A stretch of 19,090 nucleotides of DNA from Planctomycetota bacterium (GCA_026692885.1 JAPLNJ010000935.1:1-19090); one strand, 5' to 3'; numbered from the stretch's first letter, positions 1 to 7,526 are shown. The notes: generated from the sequence alone by a model not told the origin. Translations and numbers: made by a program.

Positions 1-69
1 GAGGCAGTCAGCCAGGCGAGTGTCTGGGCGGATGGTATGGGGTCGACCACCGGCCGTCAACTGGCCTTG

Positions 70-180
70 GGATGGCAAGAAAATTTAAGGGCAAGAAAAT
101 GGGGAGGCGGACTGACTTGTTGCTCGATTTACCAATCCCCATCTGCTATCTAATGTTCTTGCCCTAAAATCTTCTTGCCC
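70..180. repeat. Palindromic GGGCAAG element, left copy
   Basis: About 111 bp with imperfect terminal inverted repeats of about 25 bp. Each end carries two tandem copies of a GGCAAGAAAAT-like motif (75-85 and 90-101), and the opposite end carries the same pair inverted (156-180, TTCTTGCCC twice). The central part is not palindromic. A second copy in the same orientation lies at 1011-1119, roughly 85-90% identical by eye. The two copies bracket the GxxExxY gene. This copy ends 25 bp before that gene's ATG, so it forms its upstream region. It resembles a MITE or REP-type element. No target-site duplication is evident. Confidence 0.8.
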
Positions 181-205
181 CTTACCCACCCGCTCCCATA
201 CGACC

Positions 206-997
206 ATGCCCATTGATGTGCCCATCACGTTGCCACGTCTTACCCACGAGGAAATGAGGGACATCGACTATCAAGTCATGGCCCACGCTTTCGCAGCTCA
301 CACGGAATTGGGTCGTCTGTGTGATGAGGATGTGTACAAGGGCGATCTGACGGCGCGGCTGAATGCCGCCGGCTTAGGCCCGGTACGACAGGAGCTTCCA
401 GTCGTGGTATCGTATCGCGATTTCGCGAAGCCTTATCGCCTGGACTTGGTGGTCGCTGATCGGGTCATCTACGAAGCGAAAGCCGTAAGCGTGCTGACTT
501 CCGAGCACACCGCGCAGCTTCTGAATTATCTGCTGCTCACGAACAGCACGCGTGGGAAGCTCATCAACTTTCGGCCACAGTCGGTAAAGTCGGAATTCGT
601 GAACACCGCGCTGACCCACAACAGGCGACAGCAATTCGACCTGAATCAGCAGCGTTGGCGAGGCGACACGAGTCTGGTCGATCTGGTGTGCGAATTGCTG
701 CGAGATTGGGGACTATTTCTGGAAATATCGCTGTACGTCGAAGCCCTGGTTCACTTTCTCGGCGGCAAAGACAAGGTCATCCAGCAGGTGCCGATGACGC
801 GCGACGGGATCAGGATTGGCAACCAGCGGTTTCATCTCGCATCTTCCGACACCGCGTTTCGAATCACTGCGTTTACAGCGGACCTGGACCATCAAGAAGG
901 TAGCCTGCGGCGTCTGCTTTGTCACAGCCCGCTCAAGGCTATGCACTGGATCAACATGAATCACCACGAGGTCCACTTCGTGACGTTGCTCAGGTAG
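206..997 (+). CDS. GxxExxY-family PD-(D/E)XK nuclease-like protein with C-terminal extension
   Basis: 263 aa. Residues ~20-125 match the GxxExxY family (Pfam PDDEXK_3): an H-x-x-LG helix near residue 32, the E41-x-x-Y44 part of the name motif, a strand ending RLD80LVV, E90-A-K92 as the E-x-K pair, then AQLLNYL (Q104, Y108) and KLINF. The PD-(D/E)XK candidate residues E41, D80, E90 and K92 are all present, but the Gly of GxxE is Leu38. The typical family protein is about 130 aa, so the second half (~130-263) is an extension of unknown role. Family members are presumed metal-dependent nucleases and their biological role is unsettled. The ATG at 206 has no clear Shine-Dalgarno. The gene is enclosed by two direct copies of a palindromic element, which suggests a gene-plus-repeat unit. 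Family call firm, activity inferred. Confidence 0.85.
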   Translation: MPIDVPITLPRLTHEEMRDIDYQVMAHAFAAHTELGRLCDEDVYKGDLTARLNAAGLGPVRQELPVVVSYRDFAKPYRLDLVVADRVIYEAKAVSVLTSEHTAQLLNYLLLTNSTRGKLINFRPQSVKSEFVNTALTHNRRQQFDLNQQRWRGDTSLVDLVCELLRDWGLFLEISLYVEALVHFLGGKDKVIQQVPMTRDGIRIGNQRFHLASSDTAFRITAFTADLDHQEGSLRRLLCHSPLKAMHWINMNHHEVHFVTLLR

Positions 998-1010
998 GAG
1001 GTGCCATTTT

Positions 1011-1119
1011 GGATGGGCAAGAAAATTTAAGGGCAAGAAGATTGGGAGCGATGACTTGACGCTCGATTTACCAACCCAAATCTGCTATTCAATGTTCTTG
1101 CCCTAAAATCTTCTTGCCC
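1011..1119. repeat. Palindromic GGGCAAG element, right copy
   Basis: About 109 bp, directly repeated with respect to 70-180. Paired GGGCAAGAA motifs at the left end (1015-1039) are inverted at the right end (1095-1119). The inner stretch CTCGATTTACCAA is shared with the left copy. It starts 14 bp after the stop codon of the GxxExxY gene. The remaining gap to the next gene (1120-1356) holds no recognised feature beyond the ribosome-binding site at 1340-1345. Confidence 0.8.
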
Positions 1120-1356
1120 ACCTACTTCACGTCGGCCAATCCAAGGAAAGATCCGCGAGAACCAAGAAAACAGTTGCTCGCGGCGTGCTGTACCGACTTT
1201 GGCAGCGGTGCCCATTTTAGAATCTTGACCGATCCGGACACGTGTGCGGCGCGGCCCGACACAGTTGCACGGCAGAGCACGACAGAGCCGATTGCTGAAT
1301 AGGCGGCGGTCGCACCGGCAACCAGCGTCCTATTTGGCCCAAGGAGATATCAACCC

Positions 1357-1683
1357 GTGAATGCCTGGAAACTGTGTGCAGCCGTCGTCGCGAGTTGGAG
1401 CCTGGCAAGCACGGGGATGGCAGAGGACAATCACCGCAACGCGGGTTCACTCCCAGCTGCCGGTCACCGGGGTGCGGGGATCCTCTGCGTCCGCGCCAAC
1501 TACTGTCCCAAGCCGCTACCGTGCGTGTCCTGTGCCCCGGTGCATGGGATCTCGGTGAACTACTGTCCCAAGCCGCTGCCCTGCGTGTCCTGTGCTCCCG
1601 TGCGTGGCATGGCAGTCAACTACTGTCCCAAGCCGCTGCCGACGGTAGGTTGTCAGCCACCCACCGGTTGCCCGCTGCCGTAG
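1357..1683 (+). CDS. Small secreted Cys-rich protein with three NYCPKPLP repeats
   Basis: 108 aa from a GTG start with AAGGAG at 1340-1345, 11 nt upstream. Residues 1-22 look like a Sec signal peptide (n-region with K5, hydrophobic core, cleavage probably after GMA22). The mature part has three tandem 20-residue units beginning at N48, N68 and N88 (consensus NYCPKPLPCVSCAPVxGxxV). The third unit is degenerate: its PC has become PT and it ends in PPTGCPLP. The mature chain has nine cysteines, which suggests disulfides or metal binding outside the cytoplasm. Short exported proteins with CPKP-type repeats are a recurring planctomycete type, but I know of no assigned function. It converges on the PfkB kinase gene with a 13-bp gap. 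Start and export well supported, function unknown. Confidence 0.75.
   Translation: MNAWKLCAAVVASWSLASTGMAEDNHRNAGSLPAAGHRGAGILCVRANYCPKPLPCVSCAPVHGISVNYCPKPLPCVSCAPVRGMAVNYCPKPLPTVGCQPPTGCPLP
1498..1677 (+). repeat. Three tandem 60-bp coding repeats
   Basis: Units at 1498-1557, 1558-1617 and 1618-1677 each open with the codons for NYCPKPLP. The first two are nearly identical across the whole unit. The third diverges after its first ~25 bases. The period is a multiple of three, so copy-number changes would keep the reading frame. Confidence 0.85.
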
Positions 1684-1696
1684 CGTGGAGCGGGAC

Positions 1697-2599
1697 TCAG
1701 AAGCTGAGCATCCGTTTGTACTTGTCCATCCGCAGTTCCACGTCGGCGCGATCCAATTTCTTCAACCGCTCCAAGCTGAAATCTTCGACCGTGAAACTGG
1801 CGACCAGGATACCGTAGGCCATGGCCGTCTTAAGCGTCTTCGGCTCGAAGTTGCCTTGTTCGGACAAGTACCCCATCATGCCGCCAGCGAAACTGTCGCC
1901 GGCGCCGGTGGGATCGACTACCTGCTCCGTAGGATAGGCCGGCAGAACATAGGTCTCGTATTGCGAGAAGAACATCGCGCCGTGCTCGCCTTTCTTGATC
2001 ACCACGAACTTCGGCCCCAGCTCTCGAATCTTGTGGCCGGCGCGCACCAGGTTTTCCTCGTCCGTCAGCAGCTTGGCCTCGCTGTCGTTGATCACCAGCC
2101 CGTCGATCCGCCGAAACAGCTGCAGCAAGTCGTCACGATTCTGGCGAATCCACAGATCCATCGTATCGGCCACGACCAACTGCGGACCGGTCACCTGATC
2201 GAGCACATGCATCTGGGCCTGCGGCGAACCGTTGGCCAGAAACACGAATGGGCAACGCTTCAACGGGTCAGGGACCACCGGATCAAAGTCACCCAGCACG
2301 TTCAGCTGGATTTCCAACGTGTCGCGGTCGTTCATGTTCTTGCGGTACTTGCCGCTCCAGCGGAACGTGCGTCCGCCGGGGATGATCTGCAACCCGCTGG
2401 TGTCGACGCCGCGGGCCTGCAGCAGCCGGGTGTGCTCGGCCGGCCAATCTTCACCGACCACCCCCACCAACCGCGTCGTCGTGAAGAAACTGGCTGCGTA
2501 GGAGAAGTACACCGCGGATCCGCCGAGCACATTGTCTCGAGATTCCTGGGGAGTGTGGACACTGTCCAGAGCGACCGAACCGACGACGAGCAGTGGCAT
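1697..2599 (-). CDS. PfkB-family carbohydrate/nucleoside kinase
   Basis: 300 aa from the ATG at 2599 (MPLLVVGSVALD). The upstream in-frame extension is rejected because the conserved first strand of the fold begins here. Ribokinase/PfkB family: N-terminal GGSAVYFSYAAS corresponds to PfkB signature 1 and DPTGAGDSFAGGMMGYL to signature 2. The Asp of GAGD (~residue 248) is the catalytic base, and the preceding Gly-rich turn forms the anion hole. The enzyme phosphorylates a sugar or nucleoside using ATP in the cytoplasm. The lineage with VGVVGEDWPAEH and KNMNDRDTLEIQLNVLGDF is widespread in planctomycetes, but its substrate is not known to me. It is divergent from the large exported protein at 2934 and convergent with the Cys-rich gene. 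Confidence 0.9.
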   Translation of the reverse strand: MPLLVVGSVALDSVHTPQESRDNVLGGSAVYFSYAASFFTTTRLVGVVGEDWPAEHTRLLQARGVDTSGLQIIPGGRTFRWSGKYRKNMNDRDTLEIQLNVLGDFDPVVPDPLKRCPFVFLANGSPQAQMHVLDQVTGPQLVVADTMDLWIRQNRDDLLQLFRRIDGLVINDSEAKLLTDEENLVRAGHKIRELGPKFVVIKKGEHGAMFFSQYETYVLPAYPTEQVVDPTGAGDSFAGGMMGYLSEQGNFEPKTLKTAMAYGILVASFTVEDFSLERLKKLDRADVELRMDKYKRMLSF

Positions 2600-2623
2600 G
2601 GGATGGTTGATCCTTGGTAGTAG

Positions 2624-2640
2624 GGTGGGCTGCGCCCACC
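2624..2640. repeat. Small REP-like hairpin
   Basis: GGTGGGC-TGC-GCCCACC, a perfect 7-bp stem with a 3-nt loop preceded by TAG. It resembles the short dispersed GTAGGGTGGGC palindromes common in planctomycete intergenic DNA. It lies just upstream of the pfkB-family start. Confidence 0.5.
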
Positions 2641-2688
2641 GGGGACAGGATTCCCGACCGTTGTGCATTATGGGACTTTTCGGCCGCC

Positions 2689-2719
2689 TTGCAAGCCGCA
2701 GCCCCAGGTGTGCTACAAT
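2689..2719 (+). promoter_or_regulatory. Possible promoter for the 2934-6113 gene
   Basis: TTGCAA at 2689-2694 and an extended -10, TGC-TACAAT, at 2711-2719, with a 19-nt spacer. Transcription would start near 2726 and give a leader of about 200 nt that includes the inverted-repeat element at 2750-2910. Only motif matches support this, and the spacer is longer than ideal. Confidence 0.3.
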
Positions 2720-2749
2720 CCACGGTCGCGTTTCGCCCCCGCGTTCCGG

Positions 2750-2910
2750 GATAGCACGGATGGCAAAGCCGGGGCTTGGATGGCAACCCGTAAACGAAGC
2801 AGAAGGACCAATTTCTGTGGACGATTCCATCACCCGCCTCGTCAGAATCACGATCTTCGGTAGCCATCCGCATTCCTCATCCGTGCTCCGGCCTTGCCAT
2901 CCGTGCTACC
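2750..2910. repeat. MITE/REP-like inverted-repeat element
   Basis: About 161 bp whose 26-bp ends (2750-2775 and 2885-2910) are inverted copies with three mismatches, core TAGCACGGATGGCAA. A second internal pair (GGATGGC at 2778-2784, GCCATCC at 2863-2869) continues the palindrome with an indel. It fills much of the 334-bp gap between the divergent kinase and exported-protein genes (2600-2933). It contains an in-frame GTG with a Shine-Dalgarno-like AGAAGGA, treated here as fortuitous. Confidence 0.65.
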
Positions 2911-2933
2911 GCAGTGAAACCTGGATTCGTGCT

Positions 2934-5900
2934 GTGGACACAGGCCTGCGCAACTTGCTGTTGTTGCTGCTCGCGTCTTCGGCCTCCGCGGCGCCGCCCG
3001 CGAGGTTCGTTGCCAAACTAGCGGACGGCACTATTGTGGAAGGCAGCGATCTGACCGAGTGGCAGAAACCGGATGCGAACCCCAAGCTCCAGGGCCAAAC
3101 GCTGCTGGATCCCGCGAAGCCGCTGATCTGGCTGCAAGATCGCAACTTGATTCCGAGTGATCCGCCGCCGGCCTTCATCGAACTGTTTTCGGGCGACCGC
3201 CTGCCGGGCACGATCGTCGGCTACCAGCGTGAAGATACCGCGGCGATCGAACAGTCGTGGGCGCATTGGATGGTGCAGCCGTCTGCAGCCTTACGGTCCC
3301 CGAAGCCGATCGAGCGGACGCAGATCCGGGTGTTGGCCAAGTTCGTGCGCCGCATCGTCTGGCAGCGGCGATCTACGGACCGGTACCAACCGGGGACCTT
3401 GTTCTGCCGCGACGGCAAAGCGTTTTCCTTCCGCGTCGCCAAGATCACCGACGGCTCCGTCACGCTGCTATTGCCCGACGGCACCCGGCACGTCGGCTTC
3501 GACGAAATCGCCGAGCTGCACTTACCCGTCGGGGATACCTGGGACCGGCATCTGGACGAGTTGGCCCTGGTGAGCCCGGATCTCCAGGCACGGCTGTTCC
3601 AGTTGGAGACCGACGACGGACTGGTGGCGACGGCGTCCACGCGGTATTTCGCGGCCTTTGCCTTTGACGGAGGCAAAGCGTCGGACGGCTGGGTCCACGG
3701 CGTCCAGCCCGCTTGGTCGTTGGATATCCTGTGGGTGCCTCACAGCCATATCATGGTCCGGCGGATGTTCGCCCCACACGAACTACCACTCAGCCGCGTC
3801 TCGCCGCTGAAGACGCTGCCGCATGCGCTCGCCCTGTCGTCCGGTTGGCCGTGGCAACTGAACCGCAACACGCGAGGCGGCCGTTTGCGGAGCGGCGGGC
3901 AGGAGGCCGGCTGGGGCTACGGCGTGCATGCCTACAGCGAACTCCACTTCCCGTTACCGCCGCTGGCCCGCGTCTTTCGCACGACGGTGGGGCTGGATCG
4001 GGTCGTGGATAATGGCGGCTGTGTCCAGATCCGTGTCTGGGCCGGAGCTACAACCGGCACACCGCTGTTCCAAAGTCCTGTGCTGGTCGGCTCGGAGAAG
4101 GCGGTCAGCACCGGCAACCTGACGCTGCCGGCTGCCGCTGGCAAGCCGGTCGAATTAGTGCTGCAAGTCGACACGGCCCATGCCAATCGCCCACCGGGGG
4201 CCGACCCGTTTGACATTCGCGACACGACCGACTGGCTGGATCCCGTCGTCGAGCTGGATGCGAACCAATTGCGGGAGCAGGTCGCGCGGCGGGTGACTTG
4301 GCCGATTGCCGCCTGGAAAGACTGGAGCCTGGCTGGCGTCGCGACCTGCACTTGGTTGGTCCAGCAGCGGGAGTTCCCGGACCGTCCGGGCGCATTCGCG
4401 TCGTGCGTCATCGCTCAGAAGGAACCGCTGGTCCTGTCGCGGCAGCTGAAATTGGCCGGCGATGACCGCTGGCTGTTGTTGGCCGTCAGCCAGGGGCGAA
4501 CGCGAGACAAGGCGCCGGTCCTGCAGGTCCGCATCAATGGCGAGCTGGCGTTAGAGCAAGCGATCCCTTTTCGCGAGAATCCAGCCGTGCAGATCAATCC
4601 ACTGGTACTATCGTTGGCGGACTACCAGCATGGCGAAGCGGGCGAGACACGATTCGAGATCCGCCAGGCCGCCTCGACCGACGACTTGCCTGTGGATTGG
4701 CGCGGCATCGCCTGGACCAGCGATCTGCCGATGCTGCGGCCCGTGTTTGAAGATGAAGGCCAATTTGTCTTCCTGGACGGCGACGCGAATACCGCAGCGA
4801 CGCTGGTGCAGGACGATCGCCACAGCGGACGGAGCGCGGTCCAGATCGCCAGCGGCGGTCGCTTCCGGCTGGCGTTGCCCAGTCCCGTGTCCATCCGCGA
4901 GCGGCCTGGTTGGGGCGAATATCGATTCCTCCGCTTCGCCTTTCGCAAGTCCGGCGGCGGGCGGGTCTGTTTGGAACTGGATCACGCGAACGCAGCCCAG
5001 CGGCCGACGCGACTGGACGGCGGCCAAGGCGAGCCGAGTTACGGAAAGGCCATCCGGGTCCAGGCAGGGCCCCTGCCGGACCAATGGATGGTCGTCACGC
5101 GAGATCTTTACACCGACTGCGGCGCGCTGGACGCGACGGGGATCGTGCTGTCCGCGCCCGACGGGCAGTTGGTTCGATTCGATCATATCTACGTGGCCCG
5201 GAGCATCGACGATTTTCAATACCTGCCGAGCTCGCCCGCACCGGAGCTGACCAACCAGAAAGCTCGCGAAACGTTGGCCCAGCCGGTCCTAGCCAAGGCC
5301 ACGCCGGCCTGTGTGGCGGTTGATTTCGGCGGCGGGCGGGTCGGCACCGGCGCAATCGTCGATGCCGAAGGCAGCGTGCTGACAGCCGGACATCTGGTCC
5401 TGGGTCCCGACAAACCCGTCACGGTCCAGCTGGCCGATGGCCGGTCGTTGGCGGCCAAGACCCGCGGTGTGTGTCGAGAGCTGGATTTGGGCTTGGTACA
5501 ACTTCCTAGCCCAGGTCCGTACCCATTTGTCGAAATCGAACAGGTGCCGGAGTTGCCGGCCAACGAGTTGTACGTCGCCCTTGTCCACAAACGACCGTCG
5601 GCCCCCGGCCAGGCGGCGGTATCGGCAGTCATTGATGTGCGACGGATGCTGCGCGACTCGGTCTGGGCGGACCCGGAAATCGCCAACTGGGCGACGGGCG
5701 GTCCGCTGTTGAACCGCAACGCCAAGCTGGTCGCCGTGCACACTCGCCGCAGCGGCTTCGGCGGATTCCTGTACTCGAAACTGGGAAATCCGGCGACATT
5801 TTTGGTGCGTTTGAAAAATGGTGAAACCTGGGGAGCGTGGCAACTTGGTACGGGGCCGCTGGTCGGGGTGGTCATTACGACGACCGCGGAAGGTTGTCAG

Positions 5901-6113
5901 GTGAAAGAAGTGATGCCGGACATGTCGGCAGCCAGGCAGGGCGTGCAGGTGAGCGATTATTTCCGCAAAGTCAATGGCCGCACGGTGCTGACGCTCGACG
6001 ACGTCTACGCGGCTTTGGCGGAGAAGGACCCCGGACAGGATGTGGATGTGGAGTATACGCGGGGCAAGGAAACCAGGCAGGCCAAGATAAAGTTGGAGAC
6101 GCGGAATCCTTAG
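2934..6113 (+). CDS. Exported NPCBM / trypsin-like (H-D-T) / PDZ multidomain protein
   Basis: 1059 aa from the GTG at 2934, chosen because it begins a compact signal peptide (DTGLRN, then LLLLLLASS, cleavage at ASA/AP). The open frame extends further upstream through repeat DNA, so the start is uncertain. Order: ~20-290 uncharacterised, beta-rich; ~300-435 NPCBM-like carbohydrate-binding module (GWGYGVHAYSELHFPL, RTTVGLD); ~600-760 probable galactose-binding-like beta sandwich; ~795-930 trypsin-like fold with His820 (LTAGHLV), Asp851 (ELDLGL) and WAT921GGPLL where GxSGGP is expected; ~975-1058 PDZ (GVVITTTAEGCQVKEVMPDMSAARQG). Its architecture resembles HtrA proteases, which perform periplasmic protein quality control. 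Because the nucleophile Ser is Thr, it may be an inactive sensor or scaffold, or a Thr-dependent enzyme. It stands alone, 104 bp upstream of rplY. Confidence 0.8.
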   Translation: MDTGLRNLLLLLLASSASAAPPARFVAKLADGTIVEGSDLTEWQKPDANPKLQGQTLLDPAKPLIWLQDRNLIPSDPPPAFIELFSGDRLPGTIVGYQREDTAAIEQSWAHWMVQPSAALRSPKPIERTQIRVLAKFVRRIVWQRRSTDRYQPGTLFCRDGKAFSFRVAKITDGSVTLLLPDGTRHVGFDEIAELHLPVGDTWDRHLDELALVSPDLQARLFQLETDDGLVATASTRYFAAFAFDGGKASDGWVHGVQPAWSLDILWVPHSHIMVRRMFAPHELPLSRVSPLKTLPHALALSSGWPWQLNRNTRGGRLRSGGQEAGWGYGVHAYSELHFPLPPLARVFRTTVGLDRVVDNGGCVQIRVWAGATTGTPLFQSPVLVGSEKAVSTGNLTLPAAAGKPVELVLQVDTAHANRPPGADPFDIRDTTDWLDPVVELDANQLREQVARRVTWPIAAWKDWSLAGVATCTWLVQQREFPDRPGAFASCVIAQKEPLVLSRQLKLAGDDRWLLLAVSQGRTRDKAPVLQVRINGELALEQAIPFRENPAVQINPLVLSLADYQHGEAGETRFEIRQAASTDDLPVDWRGIAWTSDLPMLRPVFEDEGQFVFLDGDANTAATLVQDDRHSGRSAVQIASGGRFRLALPSPVSIRERPGWGEYRFLRFAFRKSGGGRVCLELDHANAAQRPTRLDGGQGEPSYGKAIRVQAGPLPDQWMVVTRDLYTDCGALDATGIVLSAPDGQLVRFDHIYVARSIDDFQYLPSSPAPELTNQKARETLAQPVLAKATPACVAVDFGGGRVGTGAIVDAEGSVLTAGHLVLGPDKPVTVQLADGRSLAAKTRGVCRELDLGLVQLPSPGPYPFVEIEQVPELPANELYVALVHKRPSAPGQAAVSAVIDVRRMLRDSVWADPEIANWATGGPLLNRNAKLVAVHTRRSGFGGFLYSKLGNPATFLVRLKNGETWGAWQLGTGPLVGVVITTTAEGCQVKEVMPDMSAARQGVQVSDYFRKVNGRTVLTLDDVYAALAEKDPGQDVDVEYTRGKETRQAKIKLETRNP

Positions 6114-6217
6114 CAACGCAAGAACTTCCCGGGATCAAGCCAATTTGGGGTTGAATTCGAGACGAATTCTGCAAAAATAGCGACCTTTCACCATTGTCAT
6201 GGCCGAGGGATCCTCAG

Positions 6218-6847
6218 ATGCCGGATGTTTTGCAGGTAGAAATTCGTAAGGAAGTGGGCAAGTCCGCCACAAAGAAGGTCCGCAAATCCGGACGGGTCCC
6301 GGCCGTGTTGTATGGGCACGGGAAGGAGAGTGTCAGCGTCTCGGTATCGACCGAGCAGCTGGGGGCGTTGATCCGCCACGGTGGCAAGCTCGTCGATTTG
6401 CAAGGCGAGGTCGCCGATACGGCGTTGATCCGCCAAGTCCAATGGGACGCCATGGGAAAGACCGTCGTGCACTTCGATCTCGTGCGTGTATCCGCCACCG
6501 AGTCGGTCGAGATCAAGTTGCCGATCGAGTTGCGGGGGACTGCGATCGGGACCCGAGAAGGCGGGATTGTGGTGTTTGTGGCGCACGATATCGAGATCGA
6601 ATGCCCCGTGTTGGCCATCCCGGACAAGATCGCCGTGAACATCAATGGCTTGCAGTTGGCTGGGTCGATCAAGATGGCCGATGTCGAGCTACCGGCGGGT
6701 GCCACCTTGCTGTCGGACCCGGAACAGATCGTGGTCCAGTGCGTCGCGCCGATGGAAGCGTTGGACGAAGATGCGACTGCGGCCGGGGGTGCCGAGCCGG
6801 AAATCATCGGCCGGAAGGCCGAAGACGAGGAAGAAGGAGAGGAGTAG
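6218..6847 (+). CDS. rplY: 50S ribosomal protein L25 (TL5/Ctc form)
   Basis: 209 aa from the ATG at 6218 (MPDVLQVEIRKEVGKSATKKVRKSGRVPAVLYGHG). An in-frame TTG at 6194 would add eight unlikely residues, and GAGG at 6204-6207 fits the ATG better. Residues ~1-92 are the 5S-rRNA-binding L25 domain. Residues ~93-185 are the TL5-type C-terminal beta domain (VEIKLPIELRGTAIGTREGG, NINGL, ADVELPAGATLLSDPEQIVVQCV). The protein ends in an acidic Glu/Asp tail. It binds 5S rRNA in the large-subunit central protuberance. pth follows after 29 bp, the usual bacterial pairing. Confidence 0.95.
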   Translation: MPDVLQVEIRKEVGKSATKKVRKSGRVPAVLYGHGKESVSVSVSTEQLGALIRHGGKLVDLQGEVADTALIRQVQWDAMGKTVVHFDLVRVSATESVEIKLPIELRGTAIGTREGGIVVFVAHDIEIECPVLAIPDKIAVNINGLQLAGSIKMADVELPAGATLLSDPEQIVVQCVAPMEALDEDATAAGGAEPEIIGRKAEDEEEGEE

Positions 6848-6876
6848 GGCTGGAATTGTCAGCCTGAACTGGGCGG

Positions 6877-7440
6877 ATGAAGTTGATCGTGGGCCTGGGA
6901 AATCCAGGCCGCAAATACGCTGGCACGCGACACAACGTGGGGTGGGAGATCGTCGCGGAGTTGGCACGGCGGTGCGGAGCCGGTTCGCCACGAGCCAAGT
7001 TTCAGGGCGAGATCATCGAAGCGGTCATGGCGGGCGAGAAAGCTCTGCTGTTGTGTCCGCAGACGTACATGAACTTGAGCGGCACCAGCGTACAGCCCGC
7101 GCGAGATTTTTACCAACTTGAGAACAAGGATTTGATGACTGTCTGCGATGACTTCAATTTGCCCTTAGCGCGAATGCGATTTCGGGGCAAAGGGGCGTCG
7201 GGCGGACAGAAGGGATTGGAGGACATCATTCGCCGTTTGGGGACGGACGACTTTCCACGGTTGCGGTTGGGCATTGGCTCGCCGCCGCCCAATTGGGATG
7301 TCGCCGACTTTGTCCTCAGCCGGTTTTCCCAAGCGGAGCGAGCGGAAATCGACGTGGCGGTTAAGCGGGCTGCGGACGCTTTGGTCGACTGGGTCCGTCA
7401 CGGTGTGGAATACTGCATGAATCAGTACAACGGGAGTTGA
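6877..7440 (+). CDS. pth: Peptidyl-tRNA hydrolase
   Basis: 187 aa, the normal length. It releases peptides from peptidyl-tRNA that dropped off ribosomes and so recycles tRNA in the cytoplasm. The start MKLIVGLGNPGRKY is the family signature. Catalytic His19 lies in TRHNVGW, Asn66 in TYMNLSG and Asp91 in CDDFNL, matching E. coli H20, N68 and D93. Where E. coli has GGHNGL (H113, N114) this protein has GGQKGL (Q111, K112), a substitution in the substrate-binding loop. The Shine-Dalgarno is weak (GGGCGG just upstream). It is probably co-transcribed with rplY, and rpsF follows 86 bp downstream. Confidence 0.95.
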   Translation: MKLIVGLGNPGRKYAGTRHNVGWEIVAELARRCGAGSPRAKFQGEIIEAVMAGEKALLLCPQTYMNLSGTSVQPARDFYQLENKDLMTVCDDFNLPLARMRFRGKGASGGQKGLEDIIRRLGTDDFPRLRLGIGSPPPNWDVADFVLSRFSQAERAEIDVAVKRAADALVDWVRHGVEYCMNQYNGS

Positions 7441-7452
7441 TCACGGTGGTTT

Positions 7453-7494
7453 GGCGCACGCCGCGCAGCGCCGCCGGCTAACCGGGATCAGCGC
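7453..7494 (+). promoter_or_regulatory. Candidate rpsF leader structure
   Basis: Between pth and rpsF, GCGC (7468-7471) can pair with GCGC (7491-7494) and CCGG (7474-7477) with CCGG (7482-7485), leaving a CTAA loop and unpaired flanking bases. A competing GGCGC/GCGCC stem is possible at 7453-7472. Known rpsF leaders bind the S6:S18 complex through a CCG-containing hairpin, and this has the right position and CCG content. I cannot confirm a consensus match, so it is only a candidate for autoregulation. Confidence 0.3.
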
Positions 7495-7526
7495 GACGGT
7501 CATCGATTGCGACAGGGAGAATTGCT

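Noticed and set aside
1..69. Partial gene entering from the left edge
   Set aside because: Frames are open for a few dozen codons but show no recognisable motif, and the element at 70 interrupts them. Nothing can be supported.
1498..1677. CRISPR-like repeat array
   Set aside because: The 60-bp units are contiguous, have no spacers and lie in frame in a secreted protein gene.
1685..2620. Long plus-strand open frame (311 codons) across the kinase gene
   Set aside because: It is antisense to a PfkB-family gene with clear signatures and matches no known family. GC-rich antisense frames are commonly open.
2532..2933. N-terminal extension of the exported NPCBM/PDZ protein back to 2532
   Set aside because: It overlaps the kinase start and runs through repeat DNA. 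The signal peptide begins only at codon 2934.
6151..6179. Promoter for rplY (TTGAAT with an A-rich box 17 nt away) overlapping the GAATTC-GAGAC-GAATTC hairpin
   Set aside because: The -10 match is only two of six bases. Position alone is not enough to call it.
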